Source: Chryseobacterium vaccae
GTDB lineage: Bacteria; Bacteroidota; Bacteroidia; Flavobacteriales; Weeksellaceae
NCBI RefSeq assembly: GCF_009602705.1
Contig: NZ_VSWH01000001.1
Location: 744,001 to 808,000 of the forward strand
Direction of reading: 5' to 3'
Length of the DNA stretch: 64,000 nt
The notes beneath the pieces were generated by a model that worked only from the letters and a program-made list of their open reading frames with translations, was not told where the DNA came from and made no database searches. The translations under genes were made by a program, and so were the position numbers. This document shows positions 33,712-43,067 of the stretch, one piece after another (the first letter of the stretch is position 1; each line of letters begins with the position of its first letter).

Positions 33712-35916
33712 TTACAGTTTAAATTCAAGTTTTACATTGAAGAAACGTCCTGTAAGACGCACAGGAACCGGATACATCTGGTTCGAGTTATAATCCGTAA
33801 TCCATTGATTGGCTACTGTATTATTGATATTGAAAGCATTGAAAACCTGCACTCCTAAAGTAAGTTCTTCAAAATTACCCCAGAAACCATATCTCTTTTT
33901 CTTATCCTTGGAATCAATAAATACTTTGGAAAGACCTAAATCAACCCTTTTATAGGCTGGCAAAGTTTTCTGATATTGATAAGGATCGGTAAATACAGGA
34001 GCTCCGTTAGGAAGTCCCATGGAATAGATCAAAGTAAGGTTTACCCTCATCGATGGGAATTTCGGCATATAATCCTGGTAGAACATCGCAAACCTGAATC
34101 TCTGGTCTGTAGGTCTTGGAATATTTCCTCTTCCGTCTATATTTTCATAGATTCTGGAATAACTTGCAGACAACCAGGAATCAACTCCCGGAACAAATTC
34201 CCCGAAAAGTCTCGTATCAATTCCATACGCATATCCTGAAGCATTATTTTTACCGGAATAACGGATTCTCACGTTGTCCATATAATAAGGAATCAGGTTA
34301 TCCATTTTCTTATAATAGGCTTCTGTAGTCAGCTTAAACGGTCTGTCATACATGTAGAATTCATAGTCATTGGAAAGGATGGCCTGAATGGAACGCTGCG
34401 ATTTTATATTAGAATTGAAGTTTCCGTCAAGATCTTTGATCTCTTTGTAGAAAGGTGCCTGATAATAAATCCCTCCGGAAAGCTTGAAGGTCATATCAGA
34501 TTCCCAATCCGGTTTTATGGCAAACTGGACTCTGGGTGAAAATATCGTTTCTTTATTGAAGCTCCAGTTGGAAACTCTTGCTCCGGCATTTAAAAATACT
34601 TTGCTCGCTCCCCAGTAGAACTTTTGGGAATATTGCGCATAAGCTGAGAGTCTTGAAGGTTCTATATTATTTTTTCCCGCGATCTGGTAAAACAGTCTTA
34701 GATCTCCTGTTCCTCCCGTTCTTGGGTCAACAATCGCCACCGGAAGACTGTATCCTGCAGAGTCTACCAGTTTCCATTCGTTGGTAAGGTCTTTCAGGTT
34801 TTCCTTTTCGTATTTAAAGCCTAATTCAATATTCGTATTCACATTCGGTGAAAAACGTGCTCTGAACTGGGTTCCATAGGTTTTTACATACAGGTCATTC
34901 CTTGCGTGCTCTATCTGTCCTCCGACATCGAAGCTGGATACAGGAGCCTGCGTTACAGGATCAAAAGTCTGCAATTCATAGCTGGAAGCAATGGAATAAT
35001 ACTCTTTTTCTCTGTTCTGATAAGCAAAGCTGTCTAAAGTAAATCTCCATTTATCTGATGGCTTATAGTTCAGTGAGAACGTTCCCATCATATTTTTATA
35101 CATATCCTGCTCTTTACCGCCATATCCGATATTTACCGTAATGGGCTGCTGAAGGCTTCCGAAAGTAACACTTTTTGCCTTAGGAATCATTTCGTAGTCA
35201 TTCTTGGAATAATACCCGATGAATGACATGGAAAATTTATCATTGACATGATAGTTGATATACGACTGGAAATCCCAATAAGTAGGATTGAAATCTGTGT
35301 CCTCGTTCAGCGTGTTCAGAACAAGATTGGTATTTCTGTACCTTCCTGAGAATAAAGCAGTCAGCTTTTTATTTTTTGAAGCCAGACCGGTTGTTAATCG
35401 TCCTCCGATCAAACTTGCTTCTCCTGAAAGTTCAAATTTTTCCGGCTCACGGTAATATACATTCAATGCCGAAGACATTTTGTCGCCATATTTGGCTTCA
35501 AAGCCTCCTGCTGAGAAGTTAACTACCGAAACCATGTCCGGATTGATGATACTCATCCCCTCTTGTTGAGAATTTCTGATCAGAAATGGACGGTAAATCT
35601 CAATATCATTAATGTAGATAAGGTTTTCATCATAGTTTCCGCCACGTACCATATATTGTGAAGACAGCTCGGTATTGGAACTTACTGAAGGAAGTGTTTT
35701 AAGCAGCCCTTCAATTCCTCCGCTTATTGTAGCTACACTTTGAGCCTCTTTTGCTGAGATCTTTACATTGGTAATATCAGAAGTTCTTCCGATCACTTTT
35801 TTCTGGAAAACAACTTCCTCAATATCGGTTACTCTTGTGGTTGTATCTTTTTTTCTGTTTTGAGAGAAAATCAATACGGGAACCATAAGGCTTAGTGGTA
35901 AAACTAGTTTTTTCAA
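33712..35916 (-). CDS. TonB-dependent outer-membrane receptor
   Basis: A 734-residue beta-barrel receptor. Signal peptide about 1-19. The plug domain spans about 45-160: AQSVATISGGIEGLLKTLPS, MVRGGNYDENLIYINDIEIY and SAGGFEAKYGDKMSSALNV are classic plug segments. The remaining 570 residues form the barrel and end with a hydrophobic strand closing with LEFKL. The N-terminal carboxypeptidase-like repeat of many Bacteroidota receptors is missing, and no SusD partner is adjacent, arguing against glycan uptake. Its position next to HYC_CC_PP and the copper cluster hints at metal or siderophore transport. kdsA lies 44 bp upstream on the same strand. Confidence 0.92.
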   Translation of the reverse strand: MKKLVLPLSLMVPVLIFSQNRKKDTTTRVTDIEEVVFQKKVIGRTSDITNVKISAKEAQSVATISGGIEGLLKTLPSVSSNTELSSQYMVRGGNYDENLIYINDIEIYRPFLIRNSQQEGMSIINPDMVSVVNFSAGGFEAKYGDKMSSALNVYYREPEKFELSGEASLIGGRLTTGLASKNKKLTALFSGRYRNTNLVLNTLNEDTDFNPTYWDFQSYINYHVNDKFSMSFIGYYSKNDYEMIPKAKSVTFGSLQQPITVNIGYGGKEQDMYKNMMGTFSLNYKPSDKWRFTLDSFAYQNREKEYYSIASSYELQTFDPVTQAPVSSFDVGGQIEHARNDLYVKTYGTQFRARFSPNVNTNIELGFKYEKENLKDLTNEWKLVDSAGYSLPVAIVDPRTGGTGDLRLFYQIAGKNNIEPSRLSAYAQYSQKFYWGASKVFLNAGARVSNWSFNKETIFSPRVQFAIKPDWESDMTFKLSGGIYYQAPFYKEIKDLDGNFNSNIKSQRSIQAILSNDYEFYMYDRPFKLTTEAYYKKMDNLIPYYMDNVRIRYSGKNNASGYAYGIDTRLFGEFVPGVDSWLSASYSRIYENIDGRGNIPRPTDQRFRFAMFYQDYMPKFPSMRVNLTLIYSMGLPNGAPVFTDPYQYQKTLPAYKRVDLGLSKVFIDSKDKKKRYGFWGNFEELTLGVQVFNAFNINNTVANQWITDYNSNQMYPVPVRLTGRFFNVKLEFKL

Positions 35917-35960
35917 AAGAAATATTTTAAGAATTTCTAAAATTAATTATTTTTTAACAA

Positions 35961-36770
35961 TTACAAAATCGATTCTCTGATTCTTGTTAATTTTTGTAAT
36001 AAATCTTCTAATAAATCCAGTCTTAGCATGTTGGCACCGTCTGATAAAGCTGTTTCAGGGGTTGGATGGGTTTCAATAAAAATTCCGTCCGCTCCTACTG
36101 CAATTCCGGCTTTGGCTACCGTTTCAATAAGATCAGGTCTTCCGCCTGTAACACCGGAACTCTGATTCGGCTGCTGTAATGAGTGGGTAACATCCAGAAT
36201 AACAGGTGCATATTCCCTCATTGTAGGAATTCCTCTGTAATCCACGATCAGATCTGTATATCCGAAAGAATTTCCTCGTTCAATGATCGCTACTTTCTGA
36301 TTATCAGAATCAGTTACCTTCTGAACGGCAAATTTCATGGATTCCGGAGAAAGAAACTGCCCTTTTTTCAGCGTTACGCACTTCCCTGTTTTCGCAGCAG
36401 CCACCAAAAGGTCGGTCTGGCGTACTAAAAATGCAGGGATCTGTAATACATCCACATACTGAGCGGCCAATGCTGCGTGCTCATTTTCATGAATATCCGT
36501 AGTGGTAGGAATATTAAAGGTCTCGCCTACTTTTTTCAGAATTTCAAGAGATTTTTCTTCACCGATGGAGGTAAAAGAATCTACACGGCTTCTGTTGGCT
36601 TTCTTAAAGCTTCCCTTGAAAATATAAGGAATGTTATATTTATCTGTAATATTGATTACTTTTTCAGCTATTCTTAAAGCCATATCTTCTCCTTCAATAA
36701 TACAAGGACCGGCAATAAGGAAAAAGTTTTTTGAATCTTTGTGACTGATATTATCTAAATACTGAATCAT
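35961..36770 (-). CDS. kdsA: 3-deoxy-8-phosphooctulonate synthase (KdsA)
   Basis: A 269-residue enzyme condensing arabinose 5-phosphate with phosphoenolpyruvate to Kdo-8-phosphate for lipopolysaccharide. Recognised by LIAGPCIIEGEDMAL, IFKGSFKKANRSR, TDIHE and FIETHPTPETALSDGANML, with the substrate-binding residues in place. Length is standard. kdsB, the next activating enzyme, is at 59866, so both Kdo steps lie in this window but far apart. The gene probably shares a transcript with the receptor downstream. Confidence 0.97.
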   Translation of the reverse strand: MIQYLDNISHKDSKNFFLIAGPCIIEGEDMALRIAEKVINITDKYNIPYIFKGSFKKANRSRVDSFTSIGEEKSLEILKKVGETFNIPTTTDIHENEHAALAAQYVDVLQIPAFLVRQTDLLVAAAKTGKCVTLKKGQFLSPESMKFAVQKVTDSDNQKVAIIERGNSFGYTDLIVDYRGIPTMREYAPVILDVTHSLQQPNQSSGVTGGRPDLIETVAKAGIAVGADGIFIETHPTPETALSDGANMLRLDLLEDLLQKLTRIRESIL

Positions 36771-36836
36771 TTTTATTTGAATTAAAAAGTTCAGTAAAAA
36801 TACTGAGAAAGTTTCAGAATAGGAAATTATTTGAGC

Positions 36837-37166
36837 CTAAGAATAATTAAAAATATCCTGCATCAATACTCCGAAAAAAGCGGTCACCAAAAGTGAAATA
36901 AGAAAGAAAACAAATAAATAGGGAAAATATCTGTTTACCTGAAACACTTGGGTCAACAATAAATGAACCCCAAAAAGCAAGATATAGTAGCCTGAAAATA
37001 CAATAATGATCTCCGGCAAGTTGTAAGGATCCGTAATAACAGCAATCAGGGAAATAACGATGAAGAATATAATAAACAGTTTATAGGTCTTCAAAGGGAT
37101 CCGAAATGCCCAATAATAAAAGTTTGCAATGGCAAACATTACTGCAAGAAAAAGGAAAACGGCCAT
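36837..37166 (-). CDS. Small multi-spanning membrane protein
   Basis: A 109-residue protein made almost entirely of hydrophobic helices (about 2-20, 28-45, 50-70, 80-103). I do not recognise a family. It starts 7 bp after the DUF1697 gene and ends 66 bp before kdsA, so it probably belongs to that transcript. Function unknown. Confidence 0.75.
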   Translation of the reverse strand: MAVFLFLAVMFAIANFYYWAFRIPLKTYKLFIIFFIVISLIAVITDPYNLPEIIIVFSGYYILLFGVHLLLTQVFQVNRYFPYLFVFFLISLLVTAFFGVLMQDIFNYS

Positions 37167-37173
37167 TTCTCAG

Positions 37174-37698
37174 TTAAAATTTCTTTAAAATCTTCTCAAA
37201 CGTATTGATATTCCTGCTGGTCATCTGATCTTTCAGGCTTTTCTTTCCCAGCACTTTCCCGAATGTGGAATCCAGGGTATTACCTTTCGGAACCTGCCAA
37301 TAGAAAATACCTTTAACGATTTCGGCTTTTTCATTTTCGGTTTTGGACGATTTTTCAAATTCTTCCATCAGTATATTTTCAACTCCCGGATTTCCCACAA
37401 AAGCATACAGATGAAGGTCATCGTTTTTTTCAAAAGGCCTTCCGTTCCAGAAAGCTTCTGTTTCTTCCAGAGATTTTATGAATAGAAAAGCTTCGTAAGA
37501 AAAGTGGTCAGACATGGCTTTCTCCAATATCTGCTTCAGTTCAGCGGCATTTTTATCTGAAGAAAAAACAATATTTCCTGAAGCCAGCACTGAACTTACA
37601 TCAGTTACTCCTGCATTTTTAAAAACCTGACATACATCAGCCATTTTCATATTGGTTCCTTTTACGTTGACTCCTCGGAGAAAAGCACAGTATTTCAT
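37174..37698 (-). CDS. DUF1697 protein
   Basis: A 174-residue cytoplasmic protein with the DUF1697 opening YCAFLRGVNVKGTNMKMAD, the SSVLASGNIVFSS strand and the end FGKVLGKKSLKDQMTSRN. The family has a ferredoxin-like fold and no known activity. It precedes the small membrane protein gene by 7 bp. Confidence 0.92.
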   Translation of the reverse strand: MKYCAFLRGVNVKGTNMKMADVCQVFKNAGVTDVSSVLASGNIVFSSDKNAAELKQILEKAMSDHFSYEAFLFIKSLEETEAFWNGRPFEKNDDLHLYAFVGNPGVENILMEEFEKSSKTENEKAEIVKGIFYWQVPKGNTLDSTFGKVLGKKSLKDQMTSRNINTFEKILKKF

Positions 37699-37770
37699 AG
37701 TTTCAGGTTTTAGGGTATTAGTTTTGAAAGATTTTAGAGCTTATGAGACTCTACCTGTTTTTTCAATGTT

Positions 37771-39258
37771 TTAATCAATTCTAATATACAAATTATAGTC
37801 TGTTCCTGAAGGTTTAAGCCTGTAGATCTTTTCCAGGATTTTATATTGACTTTTCAGGTGGTCTTTTACCCTGAATTCCTTCATCAGTTTGTAATGTGTC
37901 TGATAATAGGCAGCGTCTTTTCCTTCAAACAGGTTTTTGTAGGAAAGAAGATATTTTGGTTTTCTTTTTTTAACGGTATTAACCCAGTAATTAGCCCTGT
38001 CTTTCTTAACTTCTTCCTGAATCTGCTTATCAACCAATCCTACTTCGTCAATTGTTTTTAACCCTGAAAAGTAAGGTATATAGCCTGCAGGTTCCAGCAA
38101 TATCCATTGTTTTTTATCTTTTTCAAAAGTTCCTAAATACAGGCCGATCATTCTGCGGTAATACCATTCTCCGTTTCCTGTTGCTATAGAATGTACAGTC
38201 TGAAAAGCAAACATCGGAAGGATATAAAATATAATGAGCAGTGATAACCACAACTTTCTTCTCTCTTTCTGCTCCAAAACAAAAATAAGAACGGGAACGA
38301 AAAGCAGTAATTGAGGAACCCAGTAATACCAGTCGAATAAACTTTTTTGAGAAATAAAAATAATCTGTTTTACCCACCCAAAAATGAAAATCATCCACAA
38401 AAAGTAGTTTCTTTTTTCCCTTTGTCTGATCAGGTAAATAAAGCAAAGCAGCTCAAAAATAAGGATCATAATCGTTATCGGGTTAAAGCTTCCGGGAAGT
38501 TTGAACATTCCCCAAAAGTTACCGAAACTCGCCCCAAAATATTCCAGGTGCTGTTGGAAAGTGAAATCACGCCCATACAGAAGTTTTTTGGCTGTAATGG
38601 TATTATTTACCAGTTCGCCAAAATAAAACCAGTTGAAAGACAGTACTGCCACAAGGCCTAAAATTCCTCCCAGTACATAGCGCCATCTGATCTTTCTGTT
38701 CCAGAAAATATCTACTAAAAATACAATTCCCAGGAAGATCACTGTATCTATTCTTGTAAACATGATGAGAATCGGCAGAAGAATCAGCGCCCATTTTTTA
38801 TTTTTGCTGAAACCATAATACAGGAGTGCCATTTCAAGAAAGAAAAGGATTCCGTATTCCATTCCTAAGATTGAAATCTTAATGGCAGGAGGCAGAATTC
38901 CGATCAGAAATATAAAAATAGCTTTATGCCATGGATTTTTAAGAACCAAATGAGAAAGCAATACCGTTCCTATCGTAAAGAGTAAAGAGTTGAAGATTAA
39001 AAGAGGTTCAATAAAATTCTCTTTGCCAAAGATCAGGTTGAAGAAATAGGATACAAAAACATACAAATGTGTTGTAGAAGCTGAGATCCTTGTATTTCCG
39101 TTAAAACCTATAACTCCATAATCCAATAAGTTCTGTGCTACTCTCCAGGTGATAAAAGCATCTTCCTGAATATAGTGAGTCAATAAAAAAAAGATTTTAA
39201 AAACTACCGTAAAGGCTGCAGCATAGATGGGAAGGTTGTTGTTTTTAGTCTCGGTCAT
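37771..39258 (-). CDS. Multi-spanning membrane protein, GT-C glycosyltransferase-like
   Basis: A 495-residue protein with roughly 11-12 transmembrane helices in residues 10-370 and a soluble C-terminal tail. The first external loop contains YIQEDAFITWRVAQNLLDYG, with an acidic D-A-F-I-x-W-R motif like the catalytic loop of GT-C (ArnT/PMT) enzymes and followed by NTRISASTTHLY. It would transfer a sugar from a lipid carrier on the periplasmic side; donor and acceptor are unknown. It has its own promoter and lies directly after the DUF2723 gene on the same strand, suggesting related glycosylation roles. Confidence 0.78.
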   Translation of the reverse strand: MTETKNNNLPIYAAAFTVVFKIFFLLTHYIQEDAFITWRVAQNLLDYGVIGFNGNTRISASTTHLYVFVSYFFNLIFGKENFIEPLLIFNSLLFTIGTVLLSHLVLKNPWHKAIFIFLIGILPPAIKISILGMEYGILFFLEMALLYYGFSKNKKWALILLPILIMFTRIDTVIFLGIVFLVDIFWNRKIRWRYVLGGILGLVAVLSFNWFYFGELVNNTITAKKLLYGRDFTFQQHLEYFGASFGNFWGMFKLPGSFNPITIMILIFELLCFIYLIRQREKRNYFLWMIFIFGWVKQIIFISQKSLFDWYYWVPQLLLFVPVLIFVLEQKERRKLWLSLLIIFYILPMFAFQTVHSIATGNGEWYYRRMIGLYLGTFEKDKKQWILLEPAGYIPYFSGLKTIDEVGLVDKQIQEEVKKDRANYWVNTVKKRKPKYLLSYKNLFEGKDAAYYQTHYKLMKEFRVKDHLKSQYKILEKIYRLKPSGTDYNLYIRID

Positions 39259-39276
39259 CGTGTATTTTTAGCGTCA

Positions 39277-39307
39277 CAAATATAATCTTAAAAATCAGGA
39301 ATCCCAA
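39277..39307 (-). promoter_or_regulatory. Promoter of the GT-C-like gene
   Basis: On the minus strand, TTG (39305-39307) is followed after 20 bp by TATATTTG (39277-39284), a full Bacteroidota promoter, 19 bases before the ATG at 39258. It adjoins the terminator of the upstream gene. Confidence 0.75.
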
Positions 39308-39311
39308 TAAT

Positions 39312-39343
39312 AAAAAAAACGGAACCGAAGTTCCGTTTTAAAG
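39312..39343 (-). terminator. Terminator of the DUF2723 gene
   Basis: AAAACGGAAC (39316-39325) and GTTCCGTTTT (39330-39339) form a perfect 10-bp stem with loop CGAA. On the minus strand eight T follow. Confidence 0.9.
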
Positions 39344-39359
39344 TATGAAGTTAAAGTTT

Positions 39360-42300
39360 CTATTGGGTTGCTTTAATGATCGCTGTAGTGATCTGCTCTT
39401 CTTTTTCTTTTGAATACGTAGAATCGAAAGGTTCCATCACATCAAATAAATACTGGTAGAAAGGCGTTATTTTCTGTACGTTTTCAGATTCTTTCATCGC
39501 CTTTTCTTTCCCCATCTGCTGAAGTTCTTTGATGAAAACATTGAACTTTTTATCAATTGGCTCTATCGATTTCACCAGATAAGCATATGCTTTTTCGTTC
39601 TGACCAATCTTTTTGTAAGCATCCGTAACCGCGGAAACCACAAGAGAATATTCCATTGGTTTCGTTCTCATCTGTCTTCTTACATAAGTCTGGTCAATAG
39701 GATCCAGGCTTAAATAGTAATCATATTCTTCGAAGATTCCTTTTTTAAGGATTTCCGCCAGCTGAAGACCTTTCTGCTCCTGACCTGCAACGATATATCC
39801 GGTTACCATCGCGCTTAATGAACGTGGATCGTTGTATTTTTCGGCAGGAATTTCTTTTGCTGCAAGATCAAGAATCTCAACCGCTTTAGCTTTCTGACCA
39901 CTTAAGGCCAATGCTGAAGCCGCTCTGCTCGCTGACATTCTGTAGCTCATAATGTTTGAAGTAGCTGTTTCGTCAAAGTGAACATTTAAGTTTTTAAAGT
40001 TCCCCCATCTGAAATTTTTCACCACATTGTAAAGAGAATTTGCATCTACTTTCCCCATATCTCCATCCGGAGTCTGTACCGTATGTACAGGAACCAATCT
40101 GTAGCTGAATCCGTCAAACTGAAGGTATTCGTTCAGATAGAAAATATTTTCACTGTCATAGATTCCTCCTGAAGAGAAGCTGATCGGACGTTTCCAGTCG
40201 AAGTTCGCCAAAAGGTCCATCATAATCAGATTGTTTTTATAAAGAGTGTTTCCTTTGTAGGTGATCATAATTTGATTGACTACGTTCGGAAGATCTTCCT
40301 GGGTAATGATTCCTGCTTTTAAAGCATTTTCTTTGTTAACCGGAAGAATGAATTTATTAACCGGAAGAACGTTGTATTTCTCATATTTTTCTTCTCCGAA
40401 ATACATTTTCAGAAGTTCATCTTTTTCAGGAGATTTGAATTTGATGAAATTAATTGCTTCTTTCAGGGTCAAAGAATCCTGTGTAAGATATTTTCTGAAC
40501 GCTTGGAATTCAGTGTCAGGAACACCTTGTTGTTTAAGCATGGAGAATACACTTTCCCAATCCTCTTTCTTCATCATATAGATCTGGTCGTTTGAACCTT
40601 CTCTGTAATCTTCATGAGTCAGTTCACTTGGAATTCCTGCTGCATTATATGTCTTTCTTTTTACCTGATCAAGATTCCATGGAGTTGAAGCAAGGGTAAA
40701 ATTAACCACTTTCACATCATCCCTGAATCTTTCCGTCTCTTGAATTGCCCACACAGGATAAGTATCATTATCCCCATAAACAAATAAAATATCATTTTTC
40801 GGAAGCGATTTTAATACTGAATAAGCATAATCATATGCAGTATACCTGTTGCTTCTGTCATGTACATTATAATTCTGGAATCCCATCATAAAAGGAACTC
40901 CTAACAGAATAACACCCAGAGCAATATTAGCTCCGTTGGATTTTATTTTGGACTGAAGGAACCATAAAATAGCTCCGGCCCCCATTCCGATCCAGATGGC
41001 AAAGGCATAAAAAGAGCCTACCATCGCATAATCTCTTTCTCTTGGCTCAAAAGGTTTTACCCCTGTATAAAAAACAATCCCTACACTTGTCAGGACAAAC
41101 AAGGAAAGAAGGGCATAAAATCTTCCGAAATCTCTGTTCAGTTGGAAAAAGAAACCAATTAATCCTAAAATTAATGGAAGGAAGAAGAATTTCACCGTAC
41201 TTTCATTCTGGAATTTAGCAGGCATTTTATCCTGGTTTCCTAATAAAGCATTGTCTATAAATGAAATTCCCGAGATCCAGTTTCCTTTTGTATTTTCCAT
41301 GTTTCCTTCAAGGTCGTTTTGTCTTCCTACAAAGTTCCACATCAGGTATCTTACAAAATAGTATCCGTTCTGGAAAGAAATGAAATAATCAAGATTCTGG
41401 GCCAATGAAGGTTTCTGAACGTTGATCAGATCGTATGGTTTTACTTTTAAATAGTCTGCTGCTGTGATGGTTTTATCTTCATATTTCGCTCTCAGCTCGT
41501 CAAAGATCTGCTTGGCCTGAGGGTTGTCTGCAACATCTTCGTTGGCATAGTTCAAAGTAAAATCCGGGGCTCCGTACATAGAAATGTAGTTGGCCATTAC
41601 ATCTTTATCTTCATTGAACATTCTTGGCATCAGACTTACATGAGACTTGTTGAATACGTAGTTGAACCTGTCATTCGTCTTTCTGTACGTACCGGTTTTT
41701 TCGTCTTTTTCGTAAACCTCTCCGGTTTTTGTGGTCTTGAAGCTTCCGTCTTCATTTTTTTCAATTCCTTTGGCATCAAGGAAAGCGGTATAATTCTGTC
41801 CATAAATTGTCGGCCAGTCTCCGTACTGCTCTCTGTTATAATAATCCAGCATTCCAATCGCGGTATCAGGATCATTAAGGTTCATCGGAGGATTGGCATT
41901 TGCTCTTATTGGAATTACCATCCAGCATGAGAAACCGATAATCATATACACAATTGATAAGGCTGCAGTCTGGAAAATATTTCTTTTTGCTTTTCTCGCA
42001 TACTTAATAATGAAATAGCATAAAACTGTCATTAAAATAAACGCGGCAATTGTTCCTGAGTGGAAAGGAAGGCCCAGTCCGTTTACAAAGAAAATCTCCA
42101 GCTTTCCGAACATCGTCATGATCAAAGGGAAGATAATTTTAAAAACAATAATCAGAATTCCCAGCGTAATCGCGTTAGCCCAGATAAAATTTTTCCATGT
42201 AAACTTGTAATTTCTGGCATAATAAACCAGACATACCGCAGGAACTGCCAGCATACACATCATGTGTACTCCTACAGAAAGCCCTAATACAAAGAAAATA

Positions 42301-42845
42301 AGGATAATCCATCTTTCACTGTCCGTTGCCTGATATTCATTTTCCCATTTCGTGATCAGCCAAACCAGCAAAGCAATAAACATGGAAGCCATTGAATATA
42401 CTTCTCCTTCTACTGCTGAAAACCAGAATGTATCTGAAAACGTAAAACATAAAGCTCCTATAGCTCCGGCAAAGAGAATAGAGATTTCCTGATGTTTTGT
42501 TACTTCTTCAAAATCCTTGTTCAGAAGTCTTCTTACAAAATGTGTGATGGTCCAGAACAAGAACAGAATCGTTAGTGCACTGAACAGGGCAGACATCGCG
42601 TTAATTACGATTGAATAATTTTCGCCTTTTCCTAATGCAAAAATGGCGGCTACAGCCCCCACAATCTGGAATAATGCAGCTCCCGGAGCGTGCGTTACTT
42701 CAAGTTTTACAGCAGAAGAAATGTACTCACCGCAGTCCCAGAAACTGAAGTTGGGCTCTATGGTAGACAAGTACGTGAAAAAAGCAATGACAAAAATCAC
42801 CCATCCTAAAACGGTGTTCCATCGCCTAAAAGTCCAATTTTTCAT
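39360..42845 (-). CDS. DUF2723 membrane protein (O-mannosyltransferase-like, GT117 type)
   Basis: A 1161-residue protein. About 12 transmembrane helices fill residues 12-330 and 545-690; the first loop has TIEPNFSFWDCGEYISSAV, the DUF2723 signature containing the D/E pair expected at the catalytic site of GT-C enzymes. HAPGAALFQIVG follows, also diagnostic. The C-terminal 450 residues are soluble and include a periplasmic region (VYGDNDTYPVWAIQETERF) and helical TPR-like repeats near the end. The family, related to eukaryotic TMEM260, is large and conserved in Bacteroidota, and is thought to O-glycosylate exported proteins. Full length. Confidence 0.9.
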   Translation of the reverse strand: MKNWTFRRWNTVLGWVIFVIAFFTYLSTIEPNFSFWDCGEYISSAVKLEVTHAPGAALFQIVGAVAAIFALGKGENYSIVINAMSALFSALTILFLFWTITHFVRRLLNKDFEEVTKHQEISILFAGAIGALCFTFSDTFWFSAVEGEVYSMASMFIALLVWLITKWENEYQATDSERWIILIFFVLGLSVGVHMMCMLAVPAVCLVYYARNYKFTWKNFIWANAITLGILIIVFKIIFPLIMTMFGKLEIFFVNGLGLPFHSGTIAAFILMTVLCYFIIKYARKAKRNIFQTAALSIVYMIIGFSCWMVIPIRANANPPMNLNDPDTAIGMLDYYNREQYGDWPTIYGQNYTAFLDAKGIEKNEDGSFKTTKTGEVYEKDEKTGTYRKTNDRFNYVFNKSHVSLMPRMFNEDKDVMANYISMYGAPDFTLNYANEDVADNPQAKQIFDELRAKYEDKTITAADYLKVKPYDLINVQKPSLAQNLDYFISFQNGYYFVRYLMWNFVGRQNDLEGNMENTKGNWISGISFIDNALLGNQDKMPAKFQNESTVKFFFLPLILGLIGFFFQLNRDFGRFYALLSLFVLTSVGIVFYTGVKPFEPRERDYAMVGSFYAFAIWIGMGAGAILWFLQSKIKSNGANIALGVILLGVPFMMGFQNYNVHDRSNRYTAYDYAYSVLKSLPKNDILFVYGDNDTYPVWAIQETERFRDDVKVVNFTLASTPWNLDQVKRKTYNAAGIPSELTHEDYREGSNDQIYMMKKEDWESVFSMLKQQGVPDTEFQAFRKYLTQDSLTLKEAINFIKFKSPEKDELLKMYFGEEKYEKYNVLPVNKFILPVNKENALKAGIITQEDLPNVVNQIMITYKGNTLYKNNLIMMDLLANFDWKRPISFSSGGIYDSENIFYLNEYLQFDGFSYRLVPVHTVQTPDGDMGKVDANSLYNVVKNFRWGNFKNLNVHFDETATSNIMSYRMSASRAASALALSGQKAKAVEILDLAAKEIPAEKYNDPRSLSAMVTGYIVAGQEQKGLQLAEILKKGIFEEYDYYLSLDPIDQTYVRRQMRTKPMEYSLVVSAVTDAYKKIGQNEKAYAYLVKSIEPIDKKFNVFIKELQQMGKEKAMKESENVQKITPFYQYLFDVMEPFDSTYSKEKEEQITTAIIKATQ

Positions 42846-42861
42846 AGTATTAAATCAATTA

Positions 42862-42869
42862 CGCGAAAG
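42862..42869 (-). promoter_or_regulatory. Possible -7 element of the DUF2723 gene
   Basis: TACTTTCG on the minus strand is one base from TAnnTTTG, 17 bases before the start codon. Weak on its own. Confidence 0.3.
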
Positions 42870-43029
42870 TAAGGCTTTTAAATTATTTTATGTTGTTTTT
42901 AACACAATTTAAAAAAAATGGCGTAGTATTTGTGATGATACTTCCGCTAAGATTGCAAATAAGAAAATAGATTTTCCTAAATCGCTGTCTAGAAATCAAA
43001 CAAAAGTTTAGAAATTATTTATTTTTTTG

Positions 43030-43037
43030 TATTTTTG
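43030..43037 (+). promoter_or_regulatory. -7 element of the cysteine-synthase-like gene
   Basis: TATTTTTG is an exact match 31 bases before the ATG at 43068. A TTTA at 43007-43010 takes the -33 place at 19-20 bp spacing. Confidence 0.6.
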
Positions 43038-43067
43038 CGGTCAGATTTTTATTGAAAATAACAAATA

